DNA of 64,000 nucleotides from Gryganskiella cystojenkinii (GCA_015852425.1 JAAAIG010000003.1:62001-126000), one strand, 5' to 3'. Shown: positions 23,278 through 34,668, counted from the stretch's first letter. A program made the numbers and translations. The notes: generated by a model from the sequence alone, not told the origin.

Positions 23278-25658
23278 CTACTGCTTGACTTTGCTAAAGA
23301 TCGTAGGCGACCGGGTCGCATCATTCGGGTCCTTCTCCTTGTATTTCTCCCGGATCGACTCCAAAATTTCCTTGCTCCCGGACCGATCGAGATCATCACG
23401 TCGACCAAGGATATCCTCGACCAACGACAGCGGCAAATCATGGTAGATCCTCTTGAGCGCGAAGAAATCAAAATACGCAGATCGTTTGGGCGAACAGACA
23501 AACGTATGTAATTTCTCAATGGCATCGAAATCCTGTTCAAGATCCCCCTGGGCCTTGTATTCCAAAAAGCAGTTGAACACCTTGGCACGATCCTGTTGGA
23601 GACGGTCCTGGATCTGGGGGAACTTGAGTTTTGCACCCCGGTTTCTCAGCGCATCGATTTGAGCGATCATCAATCGTTCCAGCATCCAGTCCACAAGCTT
23701 GTCAAACATATAGTCGTTCAGATGGGCCTTAAAGTCGCCCGTGTAATCGATCAATGTTACGACAATCAGGCCCATCGGATCGTTAGTGTCATCGGCCGTG
23801 TACCAGGATGTCGTATGGAGTTTGCTCAATGGATCCTTGGCATCGTTGAACGCCAGGTCCAACAACGCGTTTGCACCATGGGTCGCAACGGCAAAGAAAT
23901 CCTCCATAAGTTCGTTCATCACCTCCCGGATCGTCTCCAGCGACTTGGGGTTCCGGATCATATTTTCAGAAATCATCATTTGCAACATGGTATCTGCAAA
24001 CTCGGCACATTTGATCTGGTCGTTGATCGCGGCCATGATATATTCCGCCAGACCGGGTGGGGTGGTGTCGGGGGTATCGATTTGTTGACGTGTCTCAGAA
24101 GTAATGAGAGCCTTCCAACGTTTTTGATAGTCTTTCAGGACCTCTATACACTCGCTCACAACCTGCTCCATGACCTTGGACTGTTGAGAATCCGCTGCCA
24201 GCGTGAGTTGTTGTCGGACCATCTCGAACATGATGTTGGCAGTCTGCATATGGTACAGTTTGTCGGAATCCATCTCTGGCGGGTTGTGTCTTTGTGTAAA
24301 TTCCGTAGTCGCGGTGTTCATCATGTTGTTTATCCACTTGACAAGGTTGGTCCGGACCAGTTTCAGGTATTCGTCCAGGAGTCCTTGTTCGTTGCCGTCA
24401 AGGAGCTGAGGTTCGAGCAGTTCTTCGGTTACACCGAGTTGATGGTTCATATTGCCATAGTATTCACGAACCCATCGTAAAAGGTGTAGGATCCGACCGC
24501 CATCCAAATCGGGTGAATTCACGATCCTGTTCGACAACTCGTAGACATGTCGGTGGTACTCCAGCACAAAGAACGGGAAAATCTTGTAATTCGAGGGTGT
24601 ACAGGGGAACAAATCGTCATAGACTAGGGCTAGATCCGGAAAGACGAAATCCGTGGCTTCAAGACATTCCAACGGTTCCTGGTCGACTTGTTCCATGAGA
24701 ACTCCAAACTTGCGTGAGACCTCGTCATGAAGGACATCAAAGAATTTGCTCCGAAGAGATTTGACGACTCGAGGAGGTTTATCCTGTTTCTTGCCTCCAA
24801 GTCCTTGTCGAGAGAGACGACGTTCGGTCTTGGAAGTCACGGCTTTTGCATCCGCGGCTTCCTCAGTCTCAATGATCTTGATAAGTTTAACAACGACCGA
24901 TTTCTGTTTGTTCTTGACGAGGTTAATGATGTTGCGGGTCAGTTCCCAAAGGTATTCCTCGAATTCCTCTACGACCCTATCGAGTCGACCGAAATAGGAT
25001 TTCAGGGTTTCCTTCACATCGAGGGTTTCGTCCCGGGCCATATGAAGGGTCGAGTTGCGTAGGTTTTCCAGTTTGTGGAGGCCTATAGCGATGTTGAGCA
25101 GATCGGGGGCCGGTCCGAGCAAGTTACTCTTGTCCTGGTCCATCATGGCCCGGATCTTGTCGAGGTCTGTGTAGAGCTCCTGAAAGTTGTCGACCAAGGT
25201 CTGGGTGGCGACAAAGTTTTGATGCGTTTGAGAGATCTAATACAGCATAATAGCAAAGTGGAGTGACATGGTATGAGCGCGTGTTGATTATCGCCACGTT
25301 TTCCTTCTTTTTCTTCCTCAAAAGCGCGGATTTCACATACCTTGCGAATACGAGAATAGTCCGTGATCAGTCCCTGCGCATCTTTGCAGAGCGAGTCAAT
25401 GTTCTTCATGTTGGAGCGAATCCCAAGAACCTGTTCTTTGGTTGTGCCGAGGATGTCGAGGGCCTCACGAGTCTCTTCCATCTGGTTCTGGACCCCAATC
25501 TTGAGTTGTTGGTCTACAATGGCCTTTTCACGGATGAGCTTTTGACGCAGTGCGGTGAGCGTGGAGAGGTCGTCGGGGTGCTTGAGCATCGCAGCAATGA
25601 CCGCGACCTTGGCATCTGCTGGAGCGAGCGAATGGACCGATTTCGCGTCACCGCCCAT
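23278..25658 (-). CDS. SEC6: Exocyst complex subunit Sec6 (EXOC3)
   Basis: Exons on the minus strand are 25658..25341 and 25236..23278, with a 104-bp GT-AG intron in phase 0, giving 758 aa, the usual Sec6 length. The N-terminal about 120 residues are coiled-coil (QKLIREKAIVDQQLKIGVQN, then TKEQVLGIRSNMKNIDSLCK), as expected for tethering into the exocyst rod. The long helical body includes LWELTRNIINLVKN and FPFFVLEYHRHVYEL, and the C-terminal part has WMLERLMIAQIDALRNRG and KRIYHDLPLSLVEDILGRRDD. Sec6 anchors the exocyst at plasma-membrane sites and contacts the SNARE machinery, so it is needed for hyphal tip secretion. The ATG at 25658 (MGGDAKSVHS) is preferred over one at 25724 because the extra residues translate a G/C-rich repeat. 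It is divergent with AP2S1. Confidence 0.93.
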
Positions 25659-26133
25659 CTTTTTCTTGACGGGTAAAGAAGCAGAGGACGTGGAGGATGA
25701 TAGAGGGGGGTGGGCGGTGTGCATGTGAGAGGGAGGGAGGAAGGGAGGGAGGGGGGAGGGAAGGAGAAGAGGGTGATGAAGAGAAAGTGGACCGCGCAAA
25801 AGAGAGAGAGTTGATGAGAAGGAATTCCAATGAGGATGGAGTTATCTCTTTATTCAATCTATGAACACTGGATAATTGGGTAAAATTGAATCCTCCCGTC
25901 CTTTGTTGGAACCGTTTCAATTACATCTTTCTTTTTGACTGCACTCTCGTCTAATCTCTCCACTCCTCCACTCTGTCTTCTTGTTCATCCTCAACAACTC
26001 TTTTTTAACATCCATAGCCCACAACTATCCCCATCCCCGCTCATCATATCACATCGACCTCGCCACTGTTTATCAACACCAAGCTCTCTTTTCTTCCTCT
26101 CTTTCCTTTCTCTAAAAATATACCCCATATTCG
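25659..26133. promoter_or_regulatory. Bidirectional promoter region between SEC6 and AP2S1
   Basis: 475 bp separate the two start codons. It holds a G-rich tract (25731-25760), a CCAAT box at 25827-25831 and a CT-rich plus-strand leader before AP2S1. No other gene is seen. Confidence 0.55.
25731..25760 (+). repeat. G-rich tract with G-quadruplex potential
   Basis: Six runs of three or more G separated by one to three bases, in the SEC6 5' flank on the strand opposite its mRNA. Quadruplex formation is inferred from the pattern only. Confidence 0.6.
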
Positions 26134-26904
26134 ATGGTACGACAATATTGCCATTTCATTCATCAGAAAAAAAAACCTTGCTCTATGTTATCATTGTTAA
26201 TCGAATTCGCCCTGTTGCCTTTGTAGATTCGCTTCATCCTCGTTCAGAACCGTCAGGGAAAGACTCGGCTGTCAAAGTGGTACGCACCTTATGAAGACGA
26301 CGAAAAGCTGAAGCTCAAGGGAGAGGTTCACCGTCTTGTGGCACCCAGGGACCAGAAATACCAGTCCAACTTTGTTGAGGTAACAACCCACTCGTTCATA
26401 AGATATTTTTTTATCTGCTATCTGCTGCATGCTTAGTATCATGGACACCGAAAAAGCTACTCCACTTCTTCTAACGGCCCACTTTTTTTTTTTTTTTTTT
26501 GGGAAAATCTAGTTTCGAAACTTCAAAATTGTTTACCGTCGTTACGCTGGTCTCTTCTTTTGTCTGTGTGTCGATGCGAACGACAACGAGCTCGCTTATC
26601 TGGAAGCAATTCATTTCTTTGTCGAGGTCCTCGATGCCTTCTTTGGAAACGTCTGTGAACTCGATCTCGTCTTCAACTTTTACAAGGTAAACATATCAAA
26701 GGAAAAGAATAATCTAAGGACCACTAACCTCGAGGCATCAACCATGATGAGCACAAAGCGGCTAACTTTGCACTGTTTTACATTCTGTTTCTTTTTTGTA
26801 TGCAGGTTTACTCGATTTTGGATGAAGTCTTCCTCGCTGGCGAGATTGAAGAGACGAGCAAAAACGTTGTGCTGACAAGATTGGATCATCTTGACAAGTT
26901 GTAA
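26134..26904 (+). CDS. AP2S1: AP-2 adaptor complex sigma subunit
   Basis: Four coding exons: 26134..26136 (the ATG alone), 26227..26379, 26513..26686 and 26806..26904. All junctions are GT-AG in phase 0 and the product is exactly 142 aa, the canonical AP-2 sigma length. The sequence starts [20 protein letters not shown] and continues with [40 protein letters not shown] and [19 protein letters not shown]. These segments distinguish sigma-2 from sigma-1 and sigma-3. In clathrin-mediated endocytosis sigma-2 stabilises the AP-2 core and binds acidic dileucine cargo. Intron 2 contains an 18-base T run next to its acceptor. The gene is convergent with CENP-K, with about 160 bp between stops, and divergent from SEC6. 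Confidence 0.95.
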
Positions 26905-27064
26905 GGAGACCACCATAGAAAACAACAATTTGAGCAACAAATACCAGAAAAAACAGACTTGATAAAAATATCATACATCATCACCACCACCAAGATAGAT
27001 ACTCTTGGTATATTACAGGCGATTTTACTACAAAAGAAAGAAGGGCTAGCAGAGCTGATATTTT

Positions 27065-28312
27065 TCAAGAGTGAAAGTCAATGAGTCGAAGCTTTTGAGC
27101 ATCTCGAGGATGTCTCACCGCGATACCTGCATTGATCAGTCGTTCGACATGAGGAGGGTAGTACTCTCCAGGTACCAGGACAACATAGGGATCCGCGGGT
27201 TTGCTCACAGCATTATTCATAATATCCTCGAGAATATGTTTCAACTCGAAAACGTCCTCACTATCCGGCTATGAGGAGTAAATAGTCAATATGGTCAGAT
27301 GTTGTCATATTTAATCGAAAAAAGCGATCGTTGCCACAAGTCGCTCGACAAGAGTATACTTACATCCGGTTGATAAGGAGGGTAATGCTCGCTCAGGAAT
27401 CCAGTCAACTCGCGCATCAAGTCCTGAACCTGCTTCTTGATCTCGAGCATCTTTTGTCGACCCTGGCTAAATGGTTCAATGATATTAGGGAAAGAGTTAG
27501 TATCCTCTCCTATATGACAGCATGTTGAATATGTGTATTGCCAGTTCCTTATCCTTACCTGCTCTCTTGACTCGTTCCAGACTCGACAGCCTTCTCAAGA
27601 TCACTCCTTCGGGTCTGAATCGCATCCGTGATCACTTTCAGCTCTTTCAATAGAGTCTTTTCCGCGACCAGTTCCTTCTTTGTATCTTCGAGTTCTTTCT
27701 TCAGGAGAGGGGTCATCAGTGCATAATCCTGGATCGAATCTTGAACCATGCGATGAACCCGGATCTTTGTTAGTTCCGGCAATACTTCTGGTTGTTGTTC
27801 ATCCAAGTTGGACTGGACGGATTGAATGTCGGCTCGAAGCCGCGCCTCTTCCATCTGGAGGATCGCCGTAGCCTATTTTTCGAAAAAAGATCAGTAATTG
27901 CGTTTGTTACTAGTAGGTTTAAGCGCAAGGGGTACATATCATCGGAGCAAATTATTAATGTCCGTAGGGTTAACATACTGGATCGCCTTTGGGTTCTGGT
28001 CGCTTCTTTGATTGTTTCTTTGCGAGTTCTTCCTTGAGCTAAAAAATGAACAGAAATAGGCCAGACGTTTAGAGAGTGTGTCTTGCGAATAAGGTGCCTT
28101 GTTATAGACACACTCCTTCAACATACCTGGTTCATCCGCTCCATCTTGGCCACACATCGTTGTCGCAGGATCTCGCCCGTGGCCCGCAGACTTTCTTCGC
28201 GTCTTTGTTCGTAGGTCTGGGAAGAATCGCGTTCCTGCCGCTGAGATGGTGTCTGCGAAAGTACCGCAGAGTTTTGTGATGATTTAGCGAGAGTGGGCGT
28301 TGTGGTTGTCAT
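27065..28312 (-). CDS. CENPK: Centromere protein K (CENP-K / Sim4 family)
   Basis: Five exons on the minus strand: 28312..28127, 28038..27979, 27872..27559, 27466..27364 and 27268..27065. All introns are GT-AG and phases close, giving 288 aa. The N-terminus is Ser/Thr-rich, followed by basic and coiled-coil segments (LLKKELEDTKKELVAEKTLL, TDAIQTRRSDLEKAV). The C-terminus YYPPHVERLINAGIAVRHPR followed by DAQKLRLIDFHS is the hallmark of CENP-K in animals (PPYVELL..GIALRHPED..IRLEAFH). CENP-K is part of the CENP-H/I/K/M module of the constitutive centromere-associated network, linking CENP-A chromatin to the outer kinetochore. The C-terminal signature makes the call good despite a fast-evolving middle. 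It shares a 302-bp divergent promoter with PUS7. Confidence 0.87.
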
Positions 28313-28614
28313 GATTGCATTGGTATTTCTCCTGATTTCAGATGTAAAGCGATACGGATGGCGATGGTTGCCCTGACGTTCTCTTCCTGGTCCTGGCTCC
28401 TCTGGCTTAGTTTGGTGTGGATGCAACCAACACGTCTCGCGCATGTAGAGGAAAAAGAAGTCCCATTTTTTCTGAGCGCGGTGGCTTTGCGATCCACCTC
28501 TGTCAAAAAAAAAAAAGGAAAAGCGTCTTGTTGTTCCCTCTTCAAAGCCCAGTTAGTGCCTTCTTTCCTCATTCCAGATCACCCACACGGACGCGTTCGA
28601 CAAAGAGCAAAGCA
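28313..28614. promoter_or_regulatory. Bidirectional promoter between CENPK and PUS7
   Basis: Only 302 bp separate the two start codons, so the promoters must overlap or abut. It has a poly-A run near 28505 and no recognised TATA box. Confidence 0.5.
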
Positions 28615-31046
28615 ATGGCATCCGAATCATCAGCCGAGACCATCGTCAGCGAGACCCTCGTTGGCATCACCACGTTTGTCGATCCTTCTATTCCTGGATT
28701 CTCTGCCATTATCAAACAGAGGTAGTTTTAAAGGCTTTTTTTTACAGGCGCATTCTGCACGCGGAGCAAAAAAATAAATATATATGGACTAACCTTGTTA
28801 TCTCTTTCGCAGATATTCTGATTTCATCGTGAACGAGGTCGATCAGGACAACCAACCCGTTCACTTGACCACCTTTGACTTGCCCACTCTGGATGCCCAA
28901 GCGGTCAAGGCTCGTGATGAGCAGATCCAAGCCAAGGATGATGCCGAACAGGCAACCAACGAGATGTCGGATGAAGCCAAGCTCGCAGAACTCGCCGCAG
29001 TCTTGAACAATGATGAGGAGATCATGGTGCAGATCAGGAAGATGTTGGACAGCTACGGCAACGACCTCGAGTTTGTTAACCTCAAGGTATGAGCCTCTCT
29101 TCAAGGATGCGATCCGCATTACGTCTATTGATACAAAATGAAACCTCTAACAGCACGCCTTTTTCTCCTCTGTTTTGTATAATATAGCCCGAAACAGATA
29201 AGGAAAAGCGTACTGCGATCCACCGAGTCGTCAAAGAGAGATTCAACAAGCGTATGGTCTCTGAGACTGCAGAAGGAACCATGCGTCTCCGCATGCATCA
29301 AAAGAAGGACGACCGTGGTATGTTCCTTGGCTATTCATTTCCAACAATATAAAGGATCAATGCGGGACCATACTGACTTCGCATTTCTCTTTACGTCTCT
29401 TTATTCGATAGACAACAGAGGCAGAGGAAAGACCGACATCTGGAGTGTTACTGGAGGCGAGTTTTGCAGATTCTGCTTGTTCAAGGAGAACCGTGAGACC
29501 ATGGAGGCTCTCAACCAGATCGCATCCATGCTGAGGTACCGACTTTTCTCTGTTCAATGACAGCCGAGTTTGAGACCATATCTGCGTAAGATCGTACCCT
29601 AACTTCTTGTGCCTCACTTCTTTTATGTATTGAATCTACAGGGTCCCCAATAAGGTCTTTTCGATCGCAGGAACTAAGGACAGACGAGGCGTTACCACTC
29701 AATGGGTCACGGCCCACAAGTTCAAGGCCGAACGTCTCCTTGCCCTCAACTCAGACCTCCGCAACATGCGTCTCGGCAACTTTAGCTACATCAAGAAGGG
29801 TCTCAAGCTGGGCGATTTGAACGGAAACCGGTTCTCGATCACACTTCGCAATGTCCTTGTCGAATCAGAGGAAACCCTGAATCGATCCATGATCTCGTTG
29901 AGAGAAAAGGGGTTCATGAACTACTTTGGTATGCAGCGTTTCGGCACCGGATCAGTCGGGACACATGATGTCGGTCGCGCTCTGTTGAGAGGAGAATGGA
30001 AGGAGGCTGTGCATCTGATCATGAAGCCTCGTTTGGGTGAGGGACCCGATATCACCAAGGCACGTCAACATTGGGCTGAACACAAGGATGCTGAGGCTGC
30101 TTACAAAATGTTCCCACGCCGTTGGGTTGCCGAATCTCAGATCCTTTACTCGTTCCAGAAAGCCAAGAATCAAAACTCTCCCATCGACGCTCTTAACAAC
30201 ATCCCCAGGAACTTGAGATTAATGTACGTACATGCGTACCAGTCCCTAGTCTGGAACAGGATGGTCTCGGAGCGTGTTCGTCTCTATGGCAGTGATAAGC
30301 CTGTGATCGGTGATTTGGTGGTCGAAGACAAGGCTGCTTTGGAAAAGTCCTCGGATGAGAACGCAGAGAATTCGAGTCGCGACGTCGTCCGAGCTAAGGT
30401 TCTGACTGCGGATGATGTCAACAAGTACACCATCTATGATGTCATTTTGCCTCTCCCCGGTCACGATGTTATTTATCCTACCCACGAGATTGGCGAGCTT
30501 TACAAGGAGTTTATGGCCAAGGATGGGTTGAACCCTCACAAGATGCGTCGTCCCCAGAAAGAATATTCACTCGTGGGATCTTACCGCTGTATTCTCAGCA
30601 AACCCGAGAATGTCGAGTGGGAGATCTTGAAGTACGATGATGCCGATATTCCCTTGACGTTGACGGATGTGGAGAGGATGGACGGCAAGACCAAGCCAGA
30701 GAAGGTTGGAGAGTCTGGCAAGTATACCGCATTGGTGTTGAGTTTGACACTGAGGTCGAGTCAGTATGCGACAATGGCGATCCGTGAGGTCTGCAAACAG
30801 GATACGTCCGCAGCCTTCCAGTCAACGCTCAACACAACAAAGTCTGGCGATGCTTCATCAGCGTCGACTCCTGCTGCTGCTTCTACTCCACAAGAAGGAG
30901 AGGAAGACTCCAGATCCGATGCTGTCGAGGGAGGGACCAAGGCTGCAATGGAGGTCGATGAGAAGGAGGACGGTGCCCAGAAGCGCGGCATCGAAAGCGT
31001 TGAGGGTGCATCCTCCGCGCCAGAGGCCAAGGCTGTCAAGGAGTAG
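28615..31046 (+). CDS. PUS7: tRNA/mRNA pseudouridine synthase Pus7 (TruD family)
   Basis: Five exons: 28615..28721, 28813..29086, 29188..29317, 29412..29535 and 29642..31046. All introns are GT-AG and phases agree. The product is 679 aa, as in yeast Pus7. The catalytic Asp is in the motif FSIAGTKDRRGVTTQWV at about residue 225. YSDFIVNEVDQDN near residue 37 is the TruD N-terminal motif. NYFGMQRFGTGSVGTHDVGR and the insertion domain ending at YPTHEIGELYKEF are also typical. LVLSLTLRSSQYATMAIREV closes the catalytic fold. Pus7 modifies U13/U35 of tRNAs, U35 of U2 snRNA and many mRNAs. A disordered Ala/Ser/Glu tail of about 80 residues follows, which may contact RNA or partners. Confidence 0.96.
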
Positions 31047-31532
31047 TAGTTGTTTGCATTGTCCATACCACCCTTTATTAAATTACGTATTTCATATGTT
31101 ACGTTTCGCAAGACCATAGTCCAACCCAACAGCGACTCCTTTTTCTTCGTCGAGCCTTCTTCCCGTTCTTCCTCACTCTTTCCTTTTTGTTCCGGCTACT
31201 CATTCTTCATGTTATCTCATCATTTCTTGCCGCCATCCTCTCCTCTCGCCTTTTCTTTATTGCTCAAAGCGAAAAAGACAGATCGAAAGAACAAAGACCA
31301 CTCGTGAGGACACGGTCGTAAGGAGTCAGTTGGATGAGATGTCGGGATGTGAAAAAGAGTATAGAAGGAAATCGTCCTTGGACGGAGACTGAGAGTACTG
31401 CACATTTTATTATATCGTTCTATCTGAGTGAGCGGATCGGTGTAAAATTACGCTTACAAGCAACATACAATGACCTCCATGCCCGTGAGGGACATTTCAG
31501 AAGATCGAAGGGACAAAAATATCCTACGAAAT
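31047..31532. other. Intergenic between convergent PUS7 and the 251-aa gene
   Basis: 3' flanks only, with a pyrimidine-rich stretch at 31130-31260. No gene or repeat recognised. Confidence 0.5.
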
Positions 31533-32288
31533 CTACCAATTCGGTTCCGATTTGTCAAAATATCTCTTCGAGAACCCATACAACAGATAGCTCCCGTCAA
31601 TCGCAGCCTTCAAAACCAGCTTGATATTACTTTTGATGTCGAGCATTGCAAGGTGCTTACTAGATGACTCATATATGTTCGCTTGGTCCTCAGGCTTCCC
31701 GCGCGCAACTTCAATGTAGTAGTTAACTTCGGCCGAGTTCTTGTCCTTGATGATCGATCCCACGTCGTTCAGTAAGCTGCATTGGATCGATATGTAGACA
31801 AGCGCACTGGACACTAGCGCAACGTCCAAATCTTCATTCGGGTAGTTCAACATCAAGACCAGCTTGACGAGGGCAGACATGCCAACATTTACGTCCCTCC
31901 AGTCAGCCCAGATGAATTGACGTGCGATTGGGATTGATGACATGGATCGCTTGAGGATCGGTCCTTTACGGCTGCTGACTAACCATAACTTGTACAGATG
32001 GTTGTAGTATTCCATCTCGACGTCGTTGAAATACCTACTGAGCATACAAAGGTACTTTGCGTCGATTTTGTCGAGAGGTGCGCCTAGGGGCAAGTACTTG
32101 TCAATGGCAAGTGTATGGCAGTTCATGATCATCAGAGCGATGAAGGTGGTCTCCGCCCGCGGTAGTTGCTCATAGTAGATGCCAAGACAGTTGGTGAAAT
32201 CCATGATCTGATCGAAATGGTTGAGCTCGAACTCATGCCATGACTGCTGGAGCTCTTCCTTGACCTTGGTGATATCATCTGATGCCAT
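31533..32288 (-). CDS. All-helical 251-aa protein, possibly class I terpenoid-synthase-like
   Basis: Single-exon frame starting at ATG 32288. The translation is entirely helix-like without Pro/Gly clustering. It includes SLLNDVGSIIKD at residues 171-182, which fits the second metal-binding (NSE/DTE) motif of class I terpenoid synthases, N-D-x-x-S-x-x-x-E, except that the last residue is Asp. KRYF near the C-terminus is also reminiscent of terpene cyclases. The Asp-rich first motif (DDxxD) expected about 130 residues earlier is not seen, and the protein is shorter than the usual 300-400 aa, so it may be a divergent, truncated or non-catalytic member. An upstream exon within 32289-32400 cannot be excluded, but that stretch is a GA-rich repeat. 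Family assignment is tentative; the gene itself is likely real. Confidence 0.55.
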   Translation of the reverse strand: MASDDITKVKEELQQSWHEFELNHFDQIMDFTNCLGIYYEQLPRAETTFIALMIMNCHTLAIDKYLPLGAPLDKIDAKYLCMLSRYFNDVEMEYYNHLYKLWLVSSRKGPILKRSMSSIPIARQFIWADWRDVNVGMSALVKLVLMLNYPNEDLDVALVSSALVYISIQCSLLNDVGSIIKDKNSAEVNYYIEVARGKPEDQANIYESSSKHLAMLDIKSNIKLVLKAAIDGSYLLYGFSKRYFDKSEPNW

Positions 32289-32854
32289 GGCTTGTTTGGT
32301 CTTGTTGAACGCTTAGAGTAGAGAATGCATGTTGAGAGACAAAGAGAGAGAGAGAGAGGACGGCGTAAGAGGGGGAGACAGACAGACAGAGAGAAGGACA
32401 GGGTGTGAGAGAAAAAAGGTCTATAATGAGGAGTAAGCAATGTTGACAAAAGATGAAAGGGGAGCGTCAAAGTGGGAGGAAGGCTATGAGGGAACAAAGA
32501 AAAATGAGTTGCCGAATAACGCGCGAATAATGACGCGGAAAAATCGAAAGGCGAGGATGAAAGATATTGTTCTTTGCTTCATTCATCCTTCACGGAGGTA
32601 TACCGCGGCCAAAAAAGGTGGAAAAGGTAAAAGGGTAAACTAGAGGAGTAAGGGTGAAAGAAGGGGAAGCCAGGTCGGAAAAAATAATAATCAAGATTAG
32701 TGCCTGCAGACCAGAAAAGAAATCATATCGAAGTCACGTGACACGCAGCGGTGTACGTGAATTTCGATCCACTCTTCCAATAAAGCAAACTTTCGCGAGG
32801 CTCTTCTAATTTCTTTTCTTCCATACAATCACATCGCATTCAAAGGACAATCAC
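32289..32854. promoter_or_regulatory. Divergent promoter region with GA repeats
   Basis: Contains (AG)n at about 32344-32358, (AGAC)n at about 32376-32390 and a palindromic E-box at 32733-32742. No gene seen. Confidence 0.5.
32733..32742. promoter_or_regulatory. Palindromic E-box GTCACGTGAC
   Basis: Perfect 10-bp palindrome 113 bp upstream of the Acinus-like start. It matches the core recognised by Cbf1-type bHLH factors (RTCACRTG). Binding is inferred. Confidence 0.5.
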
Positions 32855-34611
32855 ATGGACCCCAACTCTCTCAAAGTCACAGAACTCAAGGCAGAGCTGA
32901 CTGCACGCGGTCTCTCCACCAAGGGTCTCAAGAAGGAACTCGTCACCCGCCTGGAGGAGGCATTGGCATCAGAAGGAGGAGACACATCCAACGCCGACAA
33001 GGAAGTCGCGCCAAAGCCAAATGCCGATACCAATGACAATGACAACGAGGAGGAGAAGGAAGATAAGGTCGAAGACGAAGCTAAAGAGATTGCCAAGGTC
33101 ATCGAGCCCGTGCAGGAACCCAAAGCTCCCGTAGCAGAATCCGACGTCGTCATGACTGCTGTTCCCTTACCCGCAGACTCTACGTCTTTAAGTTCCTCTG
33201 CGGGTGATATCCTCTCGACCGTCACTGCTGCCACGACCACGCTTCTGGAACCTGTTGTTGGTACACCAACATTGTCACAGGAGGGCTTGATCGATACGAC
33301 AAGGGCAACATCATCAACAACTGCGACAGACTCCAACAAGAAGAAACGCCAGCTGGAAACCGACGAGTCGACCGCCACCGAGAACCAAAGATCTGATCAT
33401 AAGGAACCTGCGAAGCGTCTGCGACAGGATAGTGCGGAGCATGCAAAGATCAGGGCCGCAGCGACAGAGGCAGTTGAGGCAGATGCACGTCGAAGAAGTG
33501 CGGCTCCCTCACCATCGCCTGCACCGGGACGTTCTGGATCTACGGCATCCATTTCCACTGTAGCTTCGTCTTCTCTCACACCTGGACCATCCTCGCCAAC
33601 AGAGGATCGTAACAAGTCTGCAGGAACTAGAAGGATTGACGCTCGATCGATCATGGAACGACAGATCAAGCTGGCAATTCAGGATCGGAAGCCGGAAGGG
33701 TCTTCATCATTGTCAACTGCTGCAGAGTCAAAACCATTGGCGACCGTCGATGAAGGTAACTAAAAGAAGACCATTTGTTGTCAAAGCAAACGTTTTAGTC
33801 AGCTGTTAACTGATTCTTCCTCTGATTGTTTCTTTTGTTGCAATTTATTATTTCTAAAAAAGATATGGCAGAGGAGTCTACAGCGGGAGCGCCATTACCA
33901 GCAGGGGAAGCCACACGCTCACTCGTGATTACGAATTTCGTCCGTCCCTTGACCGTCCCTCAGGTCAAGAGAATGCTCTCCGAGTTTGGCGAGGTTGAGG
34001 TCTTTTGGATGGATAACATCAAAAGTCATGGCTATGTCACGGTAAGTTTTGCAGGTATATCGTTGCACACGAAGAATTTCACAAACAGGCTGAAAGCTGA
34101 CGACTGTTCTTCTTTTGTTATCGTTCATCGTTTTTCTAGTTCAAAACTGTCGAGGCAGCACAGAAAGCGTACAAGAACGTAGTAGGACAGGTTTTCCCCA
34201 AGGAGACCGGAAAACCCCTTCAGGCTCTGTTCTTGACGCCTGAGACTGCTGCAGATTATGTCGCGGCCGCGGAGGAGGCTCAAAAGTCTGGCAAAAGACC
34301 CATCATCTACTCTGGAAAGCCCGTTGTCCCAACTCCCAAGCGTGGTGCTGCTATCACTGTTCGCAAGGACGAAGTCAATGGTAAAAAAAAAGAAATTAGG
34401 CTGGGCGAGGTTGTTGTTGTTTTAGATCATACAAATATTGACCATCATTCGCTATTACCTAAAAAATATAGAAATCTTCAAGTCAGCGAGTTCACAGGTC
34501 ATCAAGCCCACGGATCTCTTTAAGATGACGACCGCTCAACCTCAATTGTACTACAAGGCAGCCAAAGAGCCTCCAACGTTGACCAATGCAACCTCGCAAG
34601 AAGCGAACTAA
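32855..34611 (+). CDS. ACIN1: Acinus-like protein (SAP domain, RRM, RSB motif)
   Basis: Exons 32855..33755, 33863..34041, 34140..34380 and 34472..34611, all GT-AG with consistent phases, give 486 aa. Residues 5-40 are a SAP DNA-binding domain (LKVTELKAELTARGLSTKGL). A long acidic, then Ser/Thr-rich linker with a basic KKKRQ segment follows. An RRM spans about 315-390 (SLVITNFVRPLTVPQVKRML, EVEVFWMDNIKSHGYVTF). The C-terminal PTDLFKMTTAQPQLYY corresponds to the RNPS1-SAP18-binding motif of animal Acinus (DLFRKTKAAPCIYW). Acinus scaffolds the ASAP complex, which sits on the exon junction complex and affects splicing and apoptosis-linked chromatin events. The domain order is the same, although the SAP-RRM linker is much shorter than in animals. 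Confidence 0.85.
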
Positions 34612-34668
34612 GGACCCTCCCCACCCTTTTTCACTTGCTGCAGTTCGCCAGGGTCAACTTCTTTCAAT

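Noticed and set aside
23596..24480. Plus-strand frame of 294 codons
   Set aside because: It is antisense to SEC6, whose minus-strand protein is strongly conserved.
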